From Sphaerotilus natans (lineage in GTDB: Bacteria; Pseudomonadota; Gammaproteobacteria; Burkholderiales; Burkholderiaceae_C), in assembly GCF_900156335.1 (NCBI RefSeq), contig NZ_FTMZ01000012.1:1-64000 (forward strand): DNA of 64,000 nucleotides, in the 5' to 3' direction. The number at the start of each line of letters is the position of its first letter. The stretch's first letter is position 1. Position numbers and translations under genes: made by a program. The notes beneath the pieces are model-generated. The model was not told the origin of the DNA, searched no databases, and worked only from the letters and a program-made list of their open reading frames with translations. Of this stretch, positions 1 to 8,201 are shown piece by piece.

Positions 1-55
1 CCGAAATAAGCGCAGTCGCGGCATGACTTACGCGGCAACTACCTTGACATGCTCC

Positions 56-163
56 GAGGTCGTGCCGGCGCTGCGGTGCATTCACATCCATCAGCGTCAG
101 GTACGGCGCTACGAAATGCCATTCCTCTTCGCTGACGTCGCTCGGGTAGGGTTTGCGGGTCAC
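56..163 (-). pseudogene. IS5-family transposase N-terminal remnant
   Basis: Reading down from a GTG at 163, the translation begins VTRKPYPSDVSEEEW and runs to APQRRHDL. This matches what I know of the N-terminus of IS5-family (DDE) transposases, which begin MTRKPYPSDLSDEEW and continue with a conserved LREVF.GLRW segment. After about residue 36 (near base 56) the sequence no longer resembles that family, so the gene is broken here, either by deletion or by a second insertion. The stretch at roughly 199-216 (GAGCGTGTTATGAACTTC on the minus strand) could be the element's terminal inverted repeat, but the partner end is outside the window. Bases 1-55 are of unknown origin. Confidence 0.6.
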
Positions 164-254
164 GGATTCAGATCCTCAGCGGCGCCAGATGGCTTGCGGG
201 AAGTTCATAACACGCTCTAATGCAATCGCCCTGGGGAGTCAGTAGAGTTGTGAA

Positions 255-815
255 TTATTCAGGTTGGTTTTTAATTTGTCGATTACGAATTTTTTCGGCT
301 GGATTTCCTCCGTGCACCGTCCATGGTTCCAATATGCTTTTGGTGACTACCGATTTGGCGCCGATTACAGCGCCTGTGGCGATTTTTACACCAGGGCAAA
401 CAAAGGATCCTGCCGCGATCCAGCACTCGCTTCCGATGTCAATCGGCTTGTAAATCAATGGCATATCAGGATGCTGATAATCATGTGACCCTGTGCATAG
501 GTAGACGTCTTGTGATACCACGGTTTGGCGGCGAATGGTGATCGGTGCGAAGTTGTAGAGATTTACATGGCGGCCAATGGCGACGTGGTCTTCTATGATA
601 AGGTTCCAAGGCATTAGTACTTTTGTTCCTGGTAGGATTAGGCATCGTGGGCCGATGTTTGCTCCCATGAGGCGCAACGCCGATACCCTCAACGGACTGA
701 ATGCTTTTGGCCACCATCGCACCGCAGGCTCCAGCAAAAAAGTCCACAAGCCACGTTTAATGAGAATGGCAATCGGCCAGTTGGTTTTGCTTTTTGATAA
801 ATTGACAACTGACAT
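255..815 (-). CDS. Left-handed beta-helix (hexapeptide) acyltransferase, WcaF/putative colanic acid acetyltransferase type
   Basis: 186 residues. Imperfect hexapeptide repeats ([LIV]-G-x4) run through the middle and C-terminal parts (for example IGPRCLI, IEDHVAIG, IGSECWIAAG, VIGAKSVV), the signature of LbH acetyl/acyltransferases. The C-terminal VHGGNPAEKI is the typical closing motif (GxPA) of the WcaF/NodL branch, which O-acetylates sugars with acetyl-CoA. It probably decorates the polysaccharide built by the neighbouring transferases. It starts 7 bases after the stop of the upstream gene and is the last gene of the minus-strand run. Base composition is clearly more AT-rich than the window average, and with the adjacent transposase remnant this suggests acquired DNA. 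Confidence 0.85.
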   Translation of the reverse strand: MSVVNLSKSKTNWPIAILIKRGLWTFLLEPAVRWWPKAFSPLRVSALRLMGANIGPRCLILPGTKVLMPWNLIIEDHVAIGRHVNLYNFAPITIRRQTVVSQDVYLCTGSHDYQHPDMPLIYKPIDIGSECWIAAGSFVCPGVKIATGAVIGAKSVVTKSILEPWTVHGGNPAEKIRNRQIKNQPE

Positions 816-822
816 TTCTTGC

Positions 823-1815
823 TCACTTCAAACGATGTAGGGCTTTTGGGGTGGCAACAGTCTTTTGTACGTCACCTTTGCGGAGTCTGCGGTACAGCGT
901 TTGCACGACTTTGCTCAAAACTGTGGGTGACAGTGAAATGCGTGCTCGGTGTTTACAGATGAAGTGCAAAGCCTGTGAAACTGATCCATCGCATCGGGCT
1001 AAGGCCAGTTCGATAACTCGATAGGCCATCATGGCCTCGCCATGATGGCGATCTTGCGCAGTCGCTCCCCCTTTTATCAGGCCTAGAGAAAATTTGACTA
1101 GTTGCTCCAGTTCATCCAGGGCAAGATCTGCTGGGAGTTTTGCTCCGTCTGATCCTTGATGACGGCGTAGCTCACACCATTCTTCGCTGATGAGTGCTGA
1201 GCGGACACTGGCCATCACCCGAGTGTTGAAGTGAACATCAAAGCAAAATCTGAATTGTTCGCTGTAGCCCCCCACCTGATCCCAGACATTTTTTGTAAAT
1301 ACGTTGCATGCGGGTTCTCTGAAACGGGCGATTTGCTGGAGTTTGAGTCGCACCGATTCATCTGGGTTGATATATACTGTTTCCCTGTTGGCTACGTAAG
1401 GACTCATGCGTCGTACCACTTGTCCTTGATCATCGATAATCGTGCCCAAATGACCCAGGAACTGTATGTCTGGTTCGGATTTCAGGAAGGTCAGCAGTGC
1501 TTTGATGCCTGCAGGGCGTAAGCGATCGTCTGCCCCCATAACCTTCACGTTTTTTCTGGTGGCTTGCGAGACCGTGAAGTTCCAGTTTTTTTGAATGGAA
1601 CGCCGCGTGTTGGCGCTGATCCATTGAACCCGGGGGTCTGAGTTTAGTAGTTCGCGCACTTCTCCTATGCGCGAACGCTCGCTGTGATTAGGTGGCAATA
1701 GATCAAAATCTTCGACAACGACCAACTCCACGTCGACATCTTGCATCAGGATAGATCGAGCCGCTTCTGCGGTGTAATCTACATAAGTGTATGCTGGGAT
1801 ACATATTGAAAGCAT
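823..1815 (-). CDS. Family 2 glycosyltransferase
   Basis: 330 residues from the ATG at 1815. The frame is open further upstream, but that would overlap the preceding gene and MLSICIPAY is the classic GT-A beta-1 start. The N-terminal half has the nucleotide-binding layout (LSICIPAY, then VELVVVEDFD) and a GADD acidic motif near residue 95, which would bind the metal and nucleotide sugar. The C-terminal half resembles no specific subgroup I can name, so donor and acceptor are unknown. It sits between a WaaE-like transferase and a sugar O-acyltransferase, probably in one transcript. Codon and base use is AT-rich compared with the rest of the window. Confidence 0.85.
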   Translation of the reverse strand: MLSICIPAYTYVDYTAEAARSILMQDVDVELVVVEDFDLLPPNHSERSRIGEVRELLNSDPRVQWISANTRRSIQKNWNFTVSQATRKNVKVMGADDRLRPAGIKALLTFLKSEPDIQFLGHLGTIIDDQGQVVRRMSPYVANRETVYINPDESVRLKLQQIARFREPACNVFTKNVWDQVGGYSEQFRFCFDVHFNTRVMASVRSALISEEWCELRRHQGSDGAKLPADLALDELEQLVKFSLGLIKGGATAQDRHHGEAMMAYRVIELALARCDGSVSQALHFICKHRARISLSPTVLSKVVQTLYRRLRKGDVQKTVATPKALHRLK

Positions 1816-1828
1816 GGTGTCAGTTAGT

Positions 1829-2758
1829 TTATTTTTGGGTTTTCTTAATGTCATGCCCTGTGAGTCGTAGGAGCGTCGCTTGAATTTCATCTAAATTCGG
1901 ATGATTGCTGATGGCTTTTTCAAGTTCCATTAGCTTTGCTCCCACTAAGAATCGGTACCAATAACCTTGCAAAAAGTGGTACACCAAGCCTGATCGACCA
2001 TCCAGGAAACCTAGCTGGAAAATGTAGCGCCAGAGAAAGTACATCAGTGCGCTCAGCGTGAATGGCATTTTGTTGTAAACAGACTCTTTCAGCAGCCGCT
2101 TGAGGGCGGCTTGGGCGGACGCGCTTTTAGTATTGAGAGCTTCGTCACGCGGCGCCAGGTTGTGGCGTTGAATCAGCACGTCAATGGCCTCACGAGTGGC
2201 ATAGGCGTTGTGCTTGGTGGTGAAGAAGGTTATGTCGTTGAGGTTGTGATCAGCAAAGCCGCCCTTCATGGTGATGGTGCGGCCGCCCCACACGACCATG
2301 TGTTCATCCATCCAGCGGTCTTCGATGCGGCCGTGGCCGTGGCGCCAGATGCGCAGCAACACCAAGGGGTAGCGTCCGCCGTGGCGGACCCAGCGGTCCA
2401 TGAAGATGTGTTTGCGCTTCAGGTTGATGCCCACCACCTCTTCAGGCAACTTGGGCAGTTGCTGCTCCAGTTCTACGCGCAAGTCGGCTTCAATCAACTC
2501 ATCGGCATCCAGCCGCATCACCCACGTGCCGCGAATCTCCGCGTTGTCCAGCGCCCATTGAAACTGCTTGGCGTAGTTGATGAACTTGTTCTGCAGCACC
2601 ACGGCACCCTGTGCCTTGGCGATGGCCACGGTGTCGTCGGTGGAAAACGAGTCCACCACCACCACGTTTTTGGCCAATCCTTTCAGGTTCTCTAAGGCTC
2701 TGCCAATGTGGATGGCTTCGTTCTTGGTGAGGATGATAACGGTGAGGTCTAAAGGCAT
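1829..2758 (-). CDS. Family 2 glycosyltransferase, WaaE/KdtX-like
   Basis: 309 residues. It begins MPLDLTVIILTKNEA and has VVVDSFSTDDT followed by MRLDADE, the arrangement typical of the WaaE/KdtX group of GT2 enzymes that transfer a hexose (often glucose) to lipopolysaccharide core or EPS acceptors. A conserved region with RWVRHGGRYP and a C-terminal YRFL segment (FLQGYWYRFL) also fit that group. The protein is expected at the inner face of the cytoplasmic membrane. The gene lies 33 bases downstream of a GT4 gene and 13 bases upstream of another GT2, in line with a glycosyltransferase operon. The acceptor cannot be deduced. Confidence 0.85.
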   Translation of the reverse strand: MPLDLTVIILTKNEAIHIGRALENLKGLAKNVVVVDSFSTDDTVAIAKAQGAVVLQNKFINYAKQFQWALDNAEIRGTWVMRLDADELIEADLRVELEQQLPKLPEEVVGINLKRKHIFMDRWVRHGGRYPLVLLRIWRHGHGRIEDRWMDEHMVVWGGRTITMKGGFADHNLNDITFFTTKHNAYATREAIDVLIQRHNLAPRDEALNTKSASAQAALKRLLKESVYNKMPFTLSALMYFLWRYIFQLGFLDGRSGLVYHFLQGYWYRFLVGAKLMELEKAISNHPNLDEIQATLLRLTGHDIKKTQK

Positions 2759-2791
2759 GGGTTCAAGACTCAGAGGCGTGCTTCAAAAGGG

Positions 2792-3940
2792 TCAAGCTGC
2801 TAAAGCGCCGAGCAGCGCATTGGCAGAGGCTTGAACGGTATAACGTTGATCAAAAGTCTGTCGAGCCTGTGCTGCCATGGCTGCGCGACCTGCATTCGGC
2901 AAATTCAGCCAGTCGCGCAGCAAGTGTGTTGTGCCAGCTAAGGTGTCGGGCTCGATCAGTCCGCAGCCGTCTTGAGCTATCTCGCGCCAAATGTTCACCT
3001 TGTCCGAGATGAGAACTGGCTTGGCGCAGGCCAGTGCCTCCACCACCGCAATGCCGAAGTTCTCTTGGTGAGAGGGCAGCACAAAGGCGTCGCAGGCGTA
3101 GAGGGCGCCCCATTTTGCGTCGCCTTTCAGCATTCCGGTCCAATGCACGCGATATTCGATGCCCAGGGCTTTTGCCTGTGCTTGCAAGGCGGCTAAGTAG
3201 CTCGCTTCGCTGGGGCCCGCCATCACTAGTTGTTGCGCTGGGTGTGCATGGGCTACCTGGGCAAAGGCGCCCAGCAGCAGGTCGCAGCCTTTCTTGGGGT
3301 GCAAGCGGCCGAGAAACAGGAAAAACGGCTGACCGCGCAACTGGGGGTGTGTTTGCCGAAACCCTTCTGCCAAGGCGGCGCCATGGGCGGGCGGCTCGGT
3401 GGTGCCCAGCGGCGCCAGGCGCTCGTTAGCGCGGTAGAGCCAGAATGACTGCCGCGCCAATAGTTTTTCTTCTTCGCATGTGAACAGCACCGCTCGTGCA
3501 TCGCGCAGCACGCGGTAGTCTGCCCAGGGCCAAAACAGCCACTTCTTCAGGCACTTGAGCGGGTAAGTGCGATTGAACCAAGGGTCCAGCATGCCGTGGG
3601 TGAATACGTAGTAAGGCACGCTGCTGCCCGCTAGCACGGTGCGCGCAGCCAAGCCATGAAACTGCCACAGGCCGTCCACCACCACAGCGTCAAAGCGCTC
3701 GGCATGTGCGCGCAACCAAGGCACCAGACCGGTATGATATTGCCAAGCGGTGCAGCCGTGGCCTAGCGGATGCAGTTTCAGAGGATAATTTGCCACAAAA
3801 GGTGCAGCTGGGTCATCCAGCGACACGACTTCCACCGTGTGGCCCATTTCTACCAGCTTCACGCCGCGGCTTCGAATGCTTTCGGCCACGCCGCCCAGGG
3901 CTGGGTCGACGGACGACACGACATGCAATATTCTTTTCAT
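2792..3940 (-). CDS. Family 4 glycosyltransferase (copy A of a tandem pair)
   Basis: 382 residues. The N-terminus MKRILHVVSSVDPALGGV is the usual GT-B start with a glycine-rich acceptor loop, and the C-terminal half has the donor-site features of GT4 (FLGRLHPKKGCDLLL, then PSHQENFGIAVVEALACAKP, an E-x7-E motif). A nucleotide-diphospho-sugar is transferred with retention to a lipid-linked or polymer acceptor. It is the same length as, and strongly similar along its whole length to, the next gene (4111-5259): both share HGMLDPWF, TYPLK and QENFGIAV blocks. This copy is GC-rich, the other is not. Substrate unknown. Confidence 0.88.
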   Translation of the reverse strand: MKRILHVVSSVDPALGGVAESIRSRGVKLVEMGHTVEVVSLDDPAAPFVANYPLKLHPLGHGCTAWQYHTGLVPWLRAHAERFDAVVVDGLWQFHGLAARTVLAGSSVPYYVFTHGMLDPWFNRTYPLKCLKKWLFWPWADYRVLRDARAVLFTCEEEKLLARQSFWLYRANERLAPLGTTEPPAHGAALAEGFRQTHPQLRGQPFFLFLGRLHPKKGCDLLLGAFAQVAHAHPAQQLVMAGPSEASYLAALQAQAKALGIEYRVHWTGMLKGDAKWGALYACDAFVLPSHQENFGIAVVEALACAKPVLISDKVNIWREIAQDGCGLIEPDTLAGTTHLLRDWLNLPNAGRAAMAAQARQTFDQRYTVQASANALLGALAA

Positions 3941-4110
3941 GGCAATTCCTCCTGAATTTAATCTTGGTGCGTGTCTGAGCTTTAGTGGCTCTGGCGCCTT
4001 CAGATGGTATCTTTTATTTCGGAGATGTTACCAGATAAGCGTAGCGTGTAGCCGTCGGCATCCTTCGCCGTTTTGCAGACCCCTTGAGTTGTGGGGGGGC
4101 TAAATGAGGG

Positions 4111-5259
4111 TCAGGCTTGTTGTAGGGCTGAAAGAAGTCCGTGCGCCATGCTTGAAATGGAATATCTTGCAATAAAGGTTTCCTTGGCGACAAGGGACAT
4201 TTTTTCCTGCGCTTTCGGGTCCATGGCAAGCCACCTCGAAAGATTGAAGTGAGTTCCTTCCAGCGTGTCTGGTGCGACATACCCGGCGCTGTCTGCCTGT
4301 ATCTCACGCCAGATGTTGATTTTGTCCGATATCAAAACTGGCAAGCCGCAGCCCAAGGCCTCAGCAACCGCTATACCAAAATTCTCCTGATGTGATGGTA
4401 GAATAAATGCATTGGCCGAAGTGAGTGCTTCCCATTTGGCGTCATTTTCCACCATTCCTAACCACGTTATACGGTCAGAAACTTTGAGCTTCTCCGCCAG
4501 ATCCTTCAGTGAATCAATCATGGCAGGATCACCCGTGCCTGCCATCAGCAGGTGAACCGAATCGTACTTCTGCGCTACTCTGGCAAAGGCTTCGATCAGC
4601 AGGTCACACCCTTTTTTCGGGTGTATCCGACTCAAGTACAGTAAAATGTGTTTTCCGACAAGTTCTGGGTGCGCAAGGAAAAATTTGGTCCGGTAGGGTT
4701 CTGCCTCTGCCGGGGGGGGCGCTGTTCCATAAGGAACCACGACTTCGTTGGCGCTGTACATCCAAAATGATTCACGCGCGCGAAGGCGTTCCTCTTCGCT
4801 TGTGAACAACACAGTCTTCGCATGTTTGAGCACCCAATACTCAGACAGCAGCCAATAGACCGACTTCTTGATGTGTTTTAGCGGATAGGTATGCTTGAAC
4901 CATGGGTCCAGCATGCCATGAGTAAAGACATGGTAAGGCACCTGCATTCTGTGAAGTGCCCTTGATGCCGCATGACCGTGGTGTTGCCATAGGCCGTGGA
5001 TGATGATGTGGTCATAGTCCCTCGCATGTTGCTCCAGCCAGGGTTGCGTTGCTTTGCAATAACCGTAGCTACTCCATCCCGGGCCTACGGCATGCACCTG
5101 AAGAGGGAATTCTGATACATATGAGATATCTGGGTTGTCCAGACTCAGTACTTCAACCGTGTGGCCTTGGTTCTGAAGAAAAATTCCGCGCTGCTTGATA
5201 CCTTCGATGGGACCACCACCGCGAGGATCAACAGATGAAATGATGTGGAGCAAACGCAT
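4111..5259 (-). CDS. Family 4 glycosyltransferase (copy B of a tandem pair)
   Basis: 382 residues, starting MRLLHIISSVDPRGGGPI. The GT-B fold is indicated by the N-terminal glycine-rich loop and by the C-terminal donor-binding region (LYLSRIHPKKGCDLLI and PSHQENFGIAVAEALGCG). It is a full-length paralogue of the preceding minus-strand neighbour at 2792-3940. Base composition is markedly lower in G+C than that copy. That argues either for different origins of the two copies or for an old duplication followed by separate drift. A 170-base gap without a recognisable gene separates the pair. Substrate unknown. Confidence 0.87.
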   Translation of the reverse strand: MRLLHIISSVDPRGGGPIEGIKQRGIFLQNQGHTVEVLSLDNPDISYVSEFPLQVHAVGPGWSSYGYCKATQPWLEQHARDYDHIIIHGLWQHHGHAASRALHRMQVPYHVFTHGMLDPWFKHTYPLKHIKKSVYWLLSEYWVLKHAKTVLFTSEEERLRARESFWMYSANEVVVPYGTAPPPAEAEPYRTKFFLAHPELVGKHILLYLSRIHPKKGCDLLIEAFARVAQKYDSVHLLMAGTGDPAMIDSLKDLAEKLKVSDRITWLGMVENDAKWEALTSANAFILPSHQENFGIAVAEALGCGLPVLISDKINIWREIQADSAGYVAPDTLEGTHFNLSRWLAMDPKAQEKMSLVAKETFIARYSISSMAHGLLSALQQA

Positions 5260-5315
5260 GGCGAAAATTCATAAAGTGGGCTCACTTTTTATATGAAAAA
5301 AATGAAAAGTCAAGT

Positions 5316-6764
5316 TCAATACGCGTTGCTGTCCGCCACCGTCAGCTTGATGGTGCGCGCGATGATGCGCAGGTCCATCGTCAGCGACCAGTTGCGCAGG
5401 TAGTCGATGTCGTAGCGCACGCGCTCGGCCATCTTCTCGATGGTGTCGGTCTCGCCGCGCAGGCCGTTGACCTGGGCCCAGCCGGTGATGCCGGGCTTGA
5501 CCTTGTGGCGCAGCATGTAGGCCTTGACCAGCTCGCGGTATTCCTCGTTGTGCGCCACCGCGTGCGGGCGCGGGCCGACGATGCTCATGCGGCCCTGCAG
5601 CACGTTGATGAACTGCGGCAGCTCGTCCAGCGAGGTCTTGCGGATGAAGGCGCCGAAGCGCGTGATGCGCGGATCGCCCCGGGTGGCCTGGGTGACCTTG
5701 GCGCCGTTTTCCATCACGCGCATCGAGCGGAACTTGTAGACGGTGATGTCCTCGCCGTCCAGGCCGCCGCGCTTCTGCTTGAAGATGATCGGGCCAGGCG
5801 AGCTGATGCGCACGCCGATGGCCACGCCGATCAGCAGCGGCGCGATCAGCACCAGGATGATGCTGCCCAGCACGATGTCCGATAGGCGCTTGATCAGGCC
5901 GTTGATGCCGACGAACGGGCTCTCCAGCAGGCTGACAACCGGCAGGCCGTCCATGTTGCGCATGCGCCCCTGGATGACGTTGACGCCGAAGACATCGGGC
6001 ACGAAGTAGATGGAGACGGCGCTGTCGTGCAGCGCGGCGATCATGCGCTCGATGCGCGGCTGCGAGCTGAGCGGCAGCGTGATGTAGACATCCTTGATGT
6101 TGTGGCGGCGAATGCACTCGACCGCCTCGTCGATGCGGCCGACGATGTGCTCGCGCGCGCTGGGGGCGCAGCGGCTGGCATCGCGGTCTTCCAGATGGCC
6201 GATGAAGTCATGGCCGAAGGACTTGCGGTTCAGCAGCATGTGCCCGACCTTGGCGCCCAGCGGGCCGGCGCCGATCACCAGCGCGGCGCGGCGCGCCTCA
6301 GGCCGGAGCGCGTGGCGGCGCATCAGTGCACCACCGGCCAGCACGGCTGCAAACTGCACCACCGGCGTCAGCACCGCCCACCACACCAGCACCGAGCTGT
6401 CGAAGAACTTGAAGCTCTTGGTCGCGAAACCGCACAGCACCAGGATGGCCATCACGGTAGCCCAGGCGGCGCACAGGTCGACCAGGGCGTTCAGGCGGTT
6501 CTCGTAGAAGCGGTTGGTGCCGGGGAAGACCAGCAGCATCACCAGGATGCTCAGCAGCATCGAGGCGCGGTCCAGCACATGCCCATGCGCGAAGTGCACC
6601 GCCAGGAAGGCGACCACCGCCAGGATGGGCTCGAGCACCGCCGCCAGAAAGACCGGCACGGACGGCGGCGGCGGAGAGAAGGGCAGGGCGTCCATCGGCG
6701 CGCCACCGGTGCGGTTGATCTTGAACGCGCTGGGCGGATGCTGGACTGGAACTTCTGCGCTCAT
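5316..6764 (-). CDS. Undecaprenyl-phosphate sugar (probably glucose) phosphotransferase, WcaJ/EpsB type
   Basis: About 482 residues from the ATG at 6764, preceded by AGGGGA eight bases upstream; the frame is open to 6818 but that start has a poorer site. The N-terminal third has several hydrophobic segments, the middle has a Rossmann-like CoA-binding segment (VIGAGPLGAKV), and the C-terminal 200 residues are the bacterial sugar transferase domain: a membrane helix (SIILVLIAPLL), SSPGPIIFKQ, YKFRSM, TSLDELPQ, GRMSIVGPRP and PGITGWAQVNGLRG. This enzyme places the first sugar-1-phosphate on undecaprenyl phosphate and so starts the repeat unit of the EPS. It heads the downstream glycosyltransferase run. 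Confidence 0.93.
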   Translation of the reverse strand: MSAEVPVQHPPSAFKINRTGGAPMDALPFSPPPPSVPVFLAAVLEPILAVVAFLAVHFAHGHVLDRASMLLSILVMLLVFPGTNRFYENRLNALVDLCAAWATVMAILVLCGFATKSFKFFDSSVLVWWAVLTPVVQFAAVLAGGALMRRHALRPEARRAALVIGAGPLGAKVGHMLLNRKSFGHDFIGHLEDRDASRCAPSAREHIVGRIDEAVECIRRHNIKDVYITLPLSSQPRIERMIAALHDSAVSIYFVPDVFGVNVIQGRMRNMDGLPVVSLLESPFVGINGLIKRLSDIVLGSIILVLIAPLLIGVAIGVRISSPGPIIFKQKRGGLDGEDITVYKFRSMRVMENGAKVTQATRGDPRITRFGAFIRKTSLDELPQFINVLQGRMSIVGPRPHAVAHNEEYRELVKAYMLRHKVKPGITGWAQVNGLRGETDTIEKMAERVRYDIDYLRNWSLTMDLRIIARTIKLTVADSNAY

Positions 6765-6918
6765 GCGTGTTTCCCCTGAGTTCTTCGTGAGTGTCTGATG
6801 AGATGGAGCATCATTCATGCCTTGTCCCGCAAATCGAGCCCGTCCCGGAGAGATAAGACACGGAAATTCTGATCAATCCGTGCGATGTGCTGTCACGACC
6901 CGGGTCTGGGTGCAACAG

Positions 6919-8004
6919 TCATTGCAATCGGAGAGCTTGTTCGGTACCTGAAGGTCCGAACGCGGCGGATCGCCGTCCGGACGAGGTGGCGGCAATGCCG
7001 CGGATCTCGCGGCCCAGGGCCAGGATCTCATGCACCCAGCGCGCGGCGTGGGTTTCCGGGCTGTCGGTGATGGCGCCGTGGTCCAGTCCGGCCAGCACTT
7101 CCTCCAGGCCTTCGCGCAGGCTGACCTGCGGGCGAAAGCCGAGCAGGTCGTGGGCCTTGCGGCCCTCCGGGGCCAAGTCGTGCGGGTCCGGCGCGGCGCC
7201 TTCGGCGACGATGCGCAGATGGCTGCCCAGCGTCTGGCGCAGCGCTTCGGCGATCTCGGCGGTGCACAGCGTCAGGTGGCTGATGTCGAAGATCTGCCGC
7301 GAGATGTTGTTCACCGGCGCGTCCAGCACCGCGGTCAGCGCGCTGACCACGTCGCGCACATGCAGATGCGCACGGCGGCGCTGGCCGCCCTGGTCGAGCG
7401 TGACGCAGCGCAGGCGCAGCGCGCTGAGCGTCATCGCGTTGATCGTCAGATCGAAGCGCATGCGCGCCGAGCGGCCGAACACCTGCCCGAGCCGCAGCAC
7501 CACCGGCGCGAAGCCGTCTCCGGCCAGCGACAGCACCGCGGCTTCGGTGTGCAGCACGCCATGGGCGTGGCGGGTCAGCGGATGCGGCGGGGTCAGCTCG
7601 TTCAGGGTCAGGCCCGGGCGCTGGCCGTAGACATCGCAGCTGCTGGCCAGCAGATGGCGCGACACGCCGCAGCTGCGCGCCAGCCGCGCCAGCCGCACCT
7701 GGGCGTGATGGTGGGCCAGCCCGTTCCAGCCCGGATCCAGCTCGGAGACCAGATCGCTCGACAGGCCGGCCAGGTCGATCAGCATCTGCATGCCGGTCAG
7801 GTGCTCGCGCCGCAGGCCGCGGATGTCCATGCGCAGGATCTGCAGCCGGGGGTGATGCGTCAGCTCGGCCAGCGCCCGGTCCCCGAACAGCATGCTGTCG
7901 ACCGCCGTGACCCGGTGCCCCTGCGCAAGCAGCTCGCGCACCAGCGCCGAGCCGATGTAGCCGGCGGCCCCGGTGACCAGGATGGACAGGCTGCGGCAGG
8001 GCAT
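6919..8004 (-). CDS. NAD-dependent epimerase/dehydratase-like SDR with altered catalytic motif
   Basis: 361 residues from the ATG at 8004; the open frame runs to 8202, but the extra 66 residues are low-complexity. The N-terminus ILVTGAAGYIGSALV is a textbook extended-SDR nucleotide-binding motif, followed by DLAGLSSD and LLASSCDVYG, which keeps the catalytic serine position. Where the active-site YxxxK should be, the sequence reads HAHGVLHTEA, so both the tyrosine and the lysine appear to be histidine. The protein may therefore be inactive as an epimerase or use altered chemistry. The context suggests a role in nucleotide-sugar metabolism for the EPS, but the substrate is unknown. Confidence 0.8.
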   Translation of the reverse strand: MPCRSLSILVTGAAGYIGSALVRELLAQGHRVTAVDSMLFGDRALAELTHHPRLQILRMDIRGLRREHLTGMQMLIDLAGLSSDLVSELDPGWNGLAHHHAQVRLARLARSCGVSRHLLASSCDVYGQRPGLTLNELTPPHPLTRHAHGVLHTEAAVLSLAGDGFAPVVLRLGQVFGRSARMRFDLTINAMTLSALRLRCVTLDQGGQRRRAHLHVRDVVSALTAVLDAPVNNISRQIFDISHLTLCTAEIAEALRQTLGSHLRIVAEGAAPDPHDLAPEGRKAHDLLGFRPQVSLREGLEEVLAGLDHGAITDSPETHAARWVHEILALGREIRGIAATSSGRRSAAFGPSGTEQALRLQ

Positions 8005-8201
8005 GGAAGCAGGTGGAGCCGGCAGGGCGGGCAGGGACGAAGGGACAAGAAATGTGCCCCGAGAGATTTGCCGTGAATGATCCCCGGAATGAGGGGGTGG
8101 CATTGCGAGTGGGGGTGGAAGCGGCACTAATGCACTGTGGCGGCCAGATGATGTGTTTGCTGGCTCTGAATACAGCGGGCGTGTTGCAGGGCGCGCTGGC
8201 A

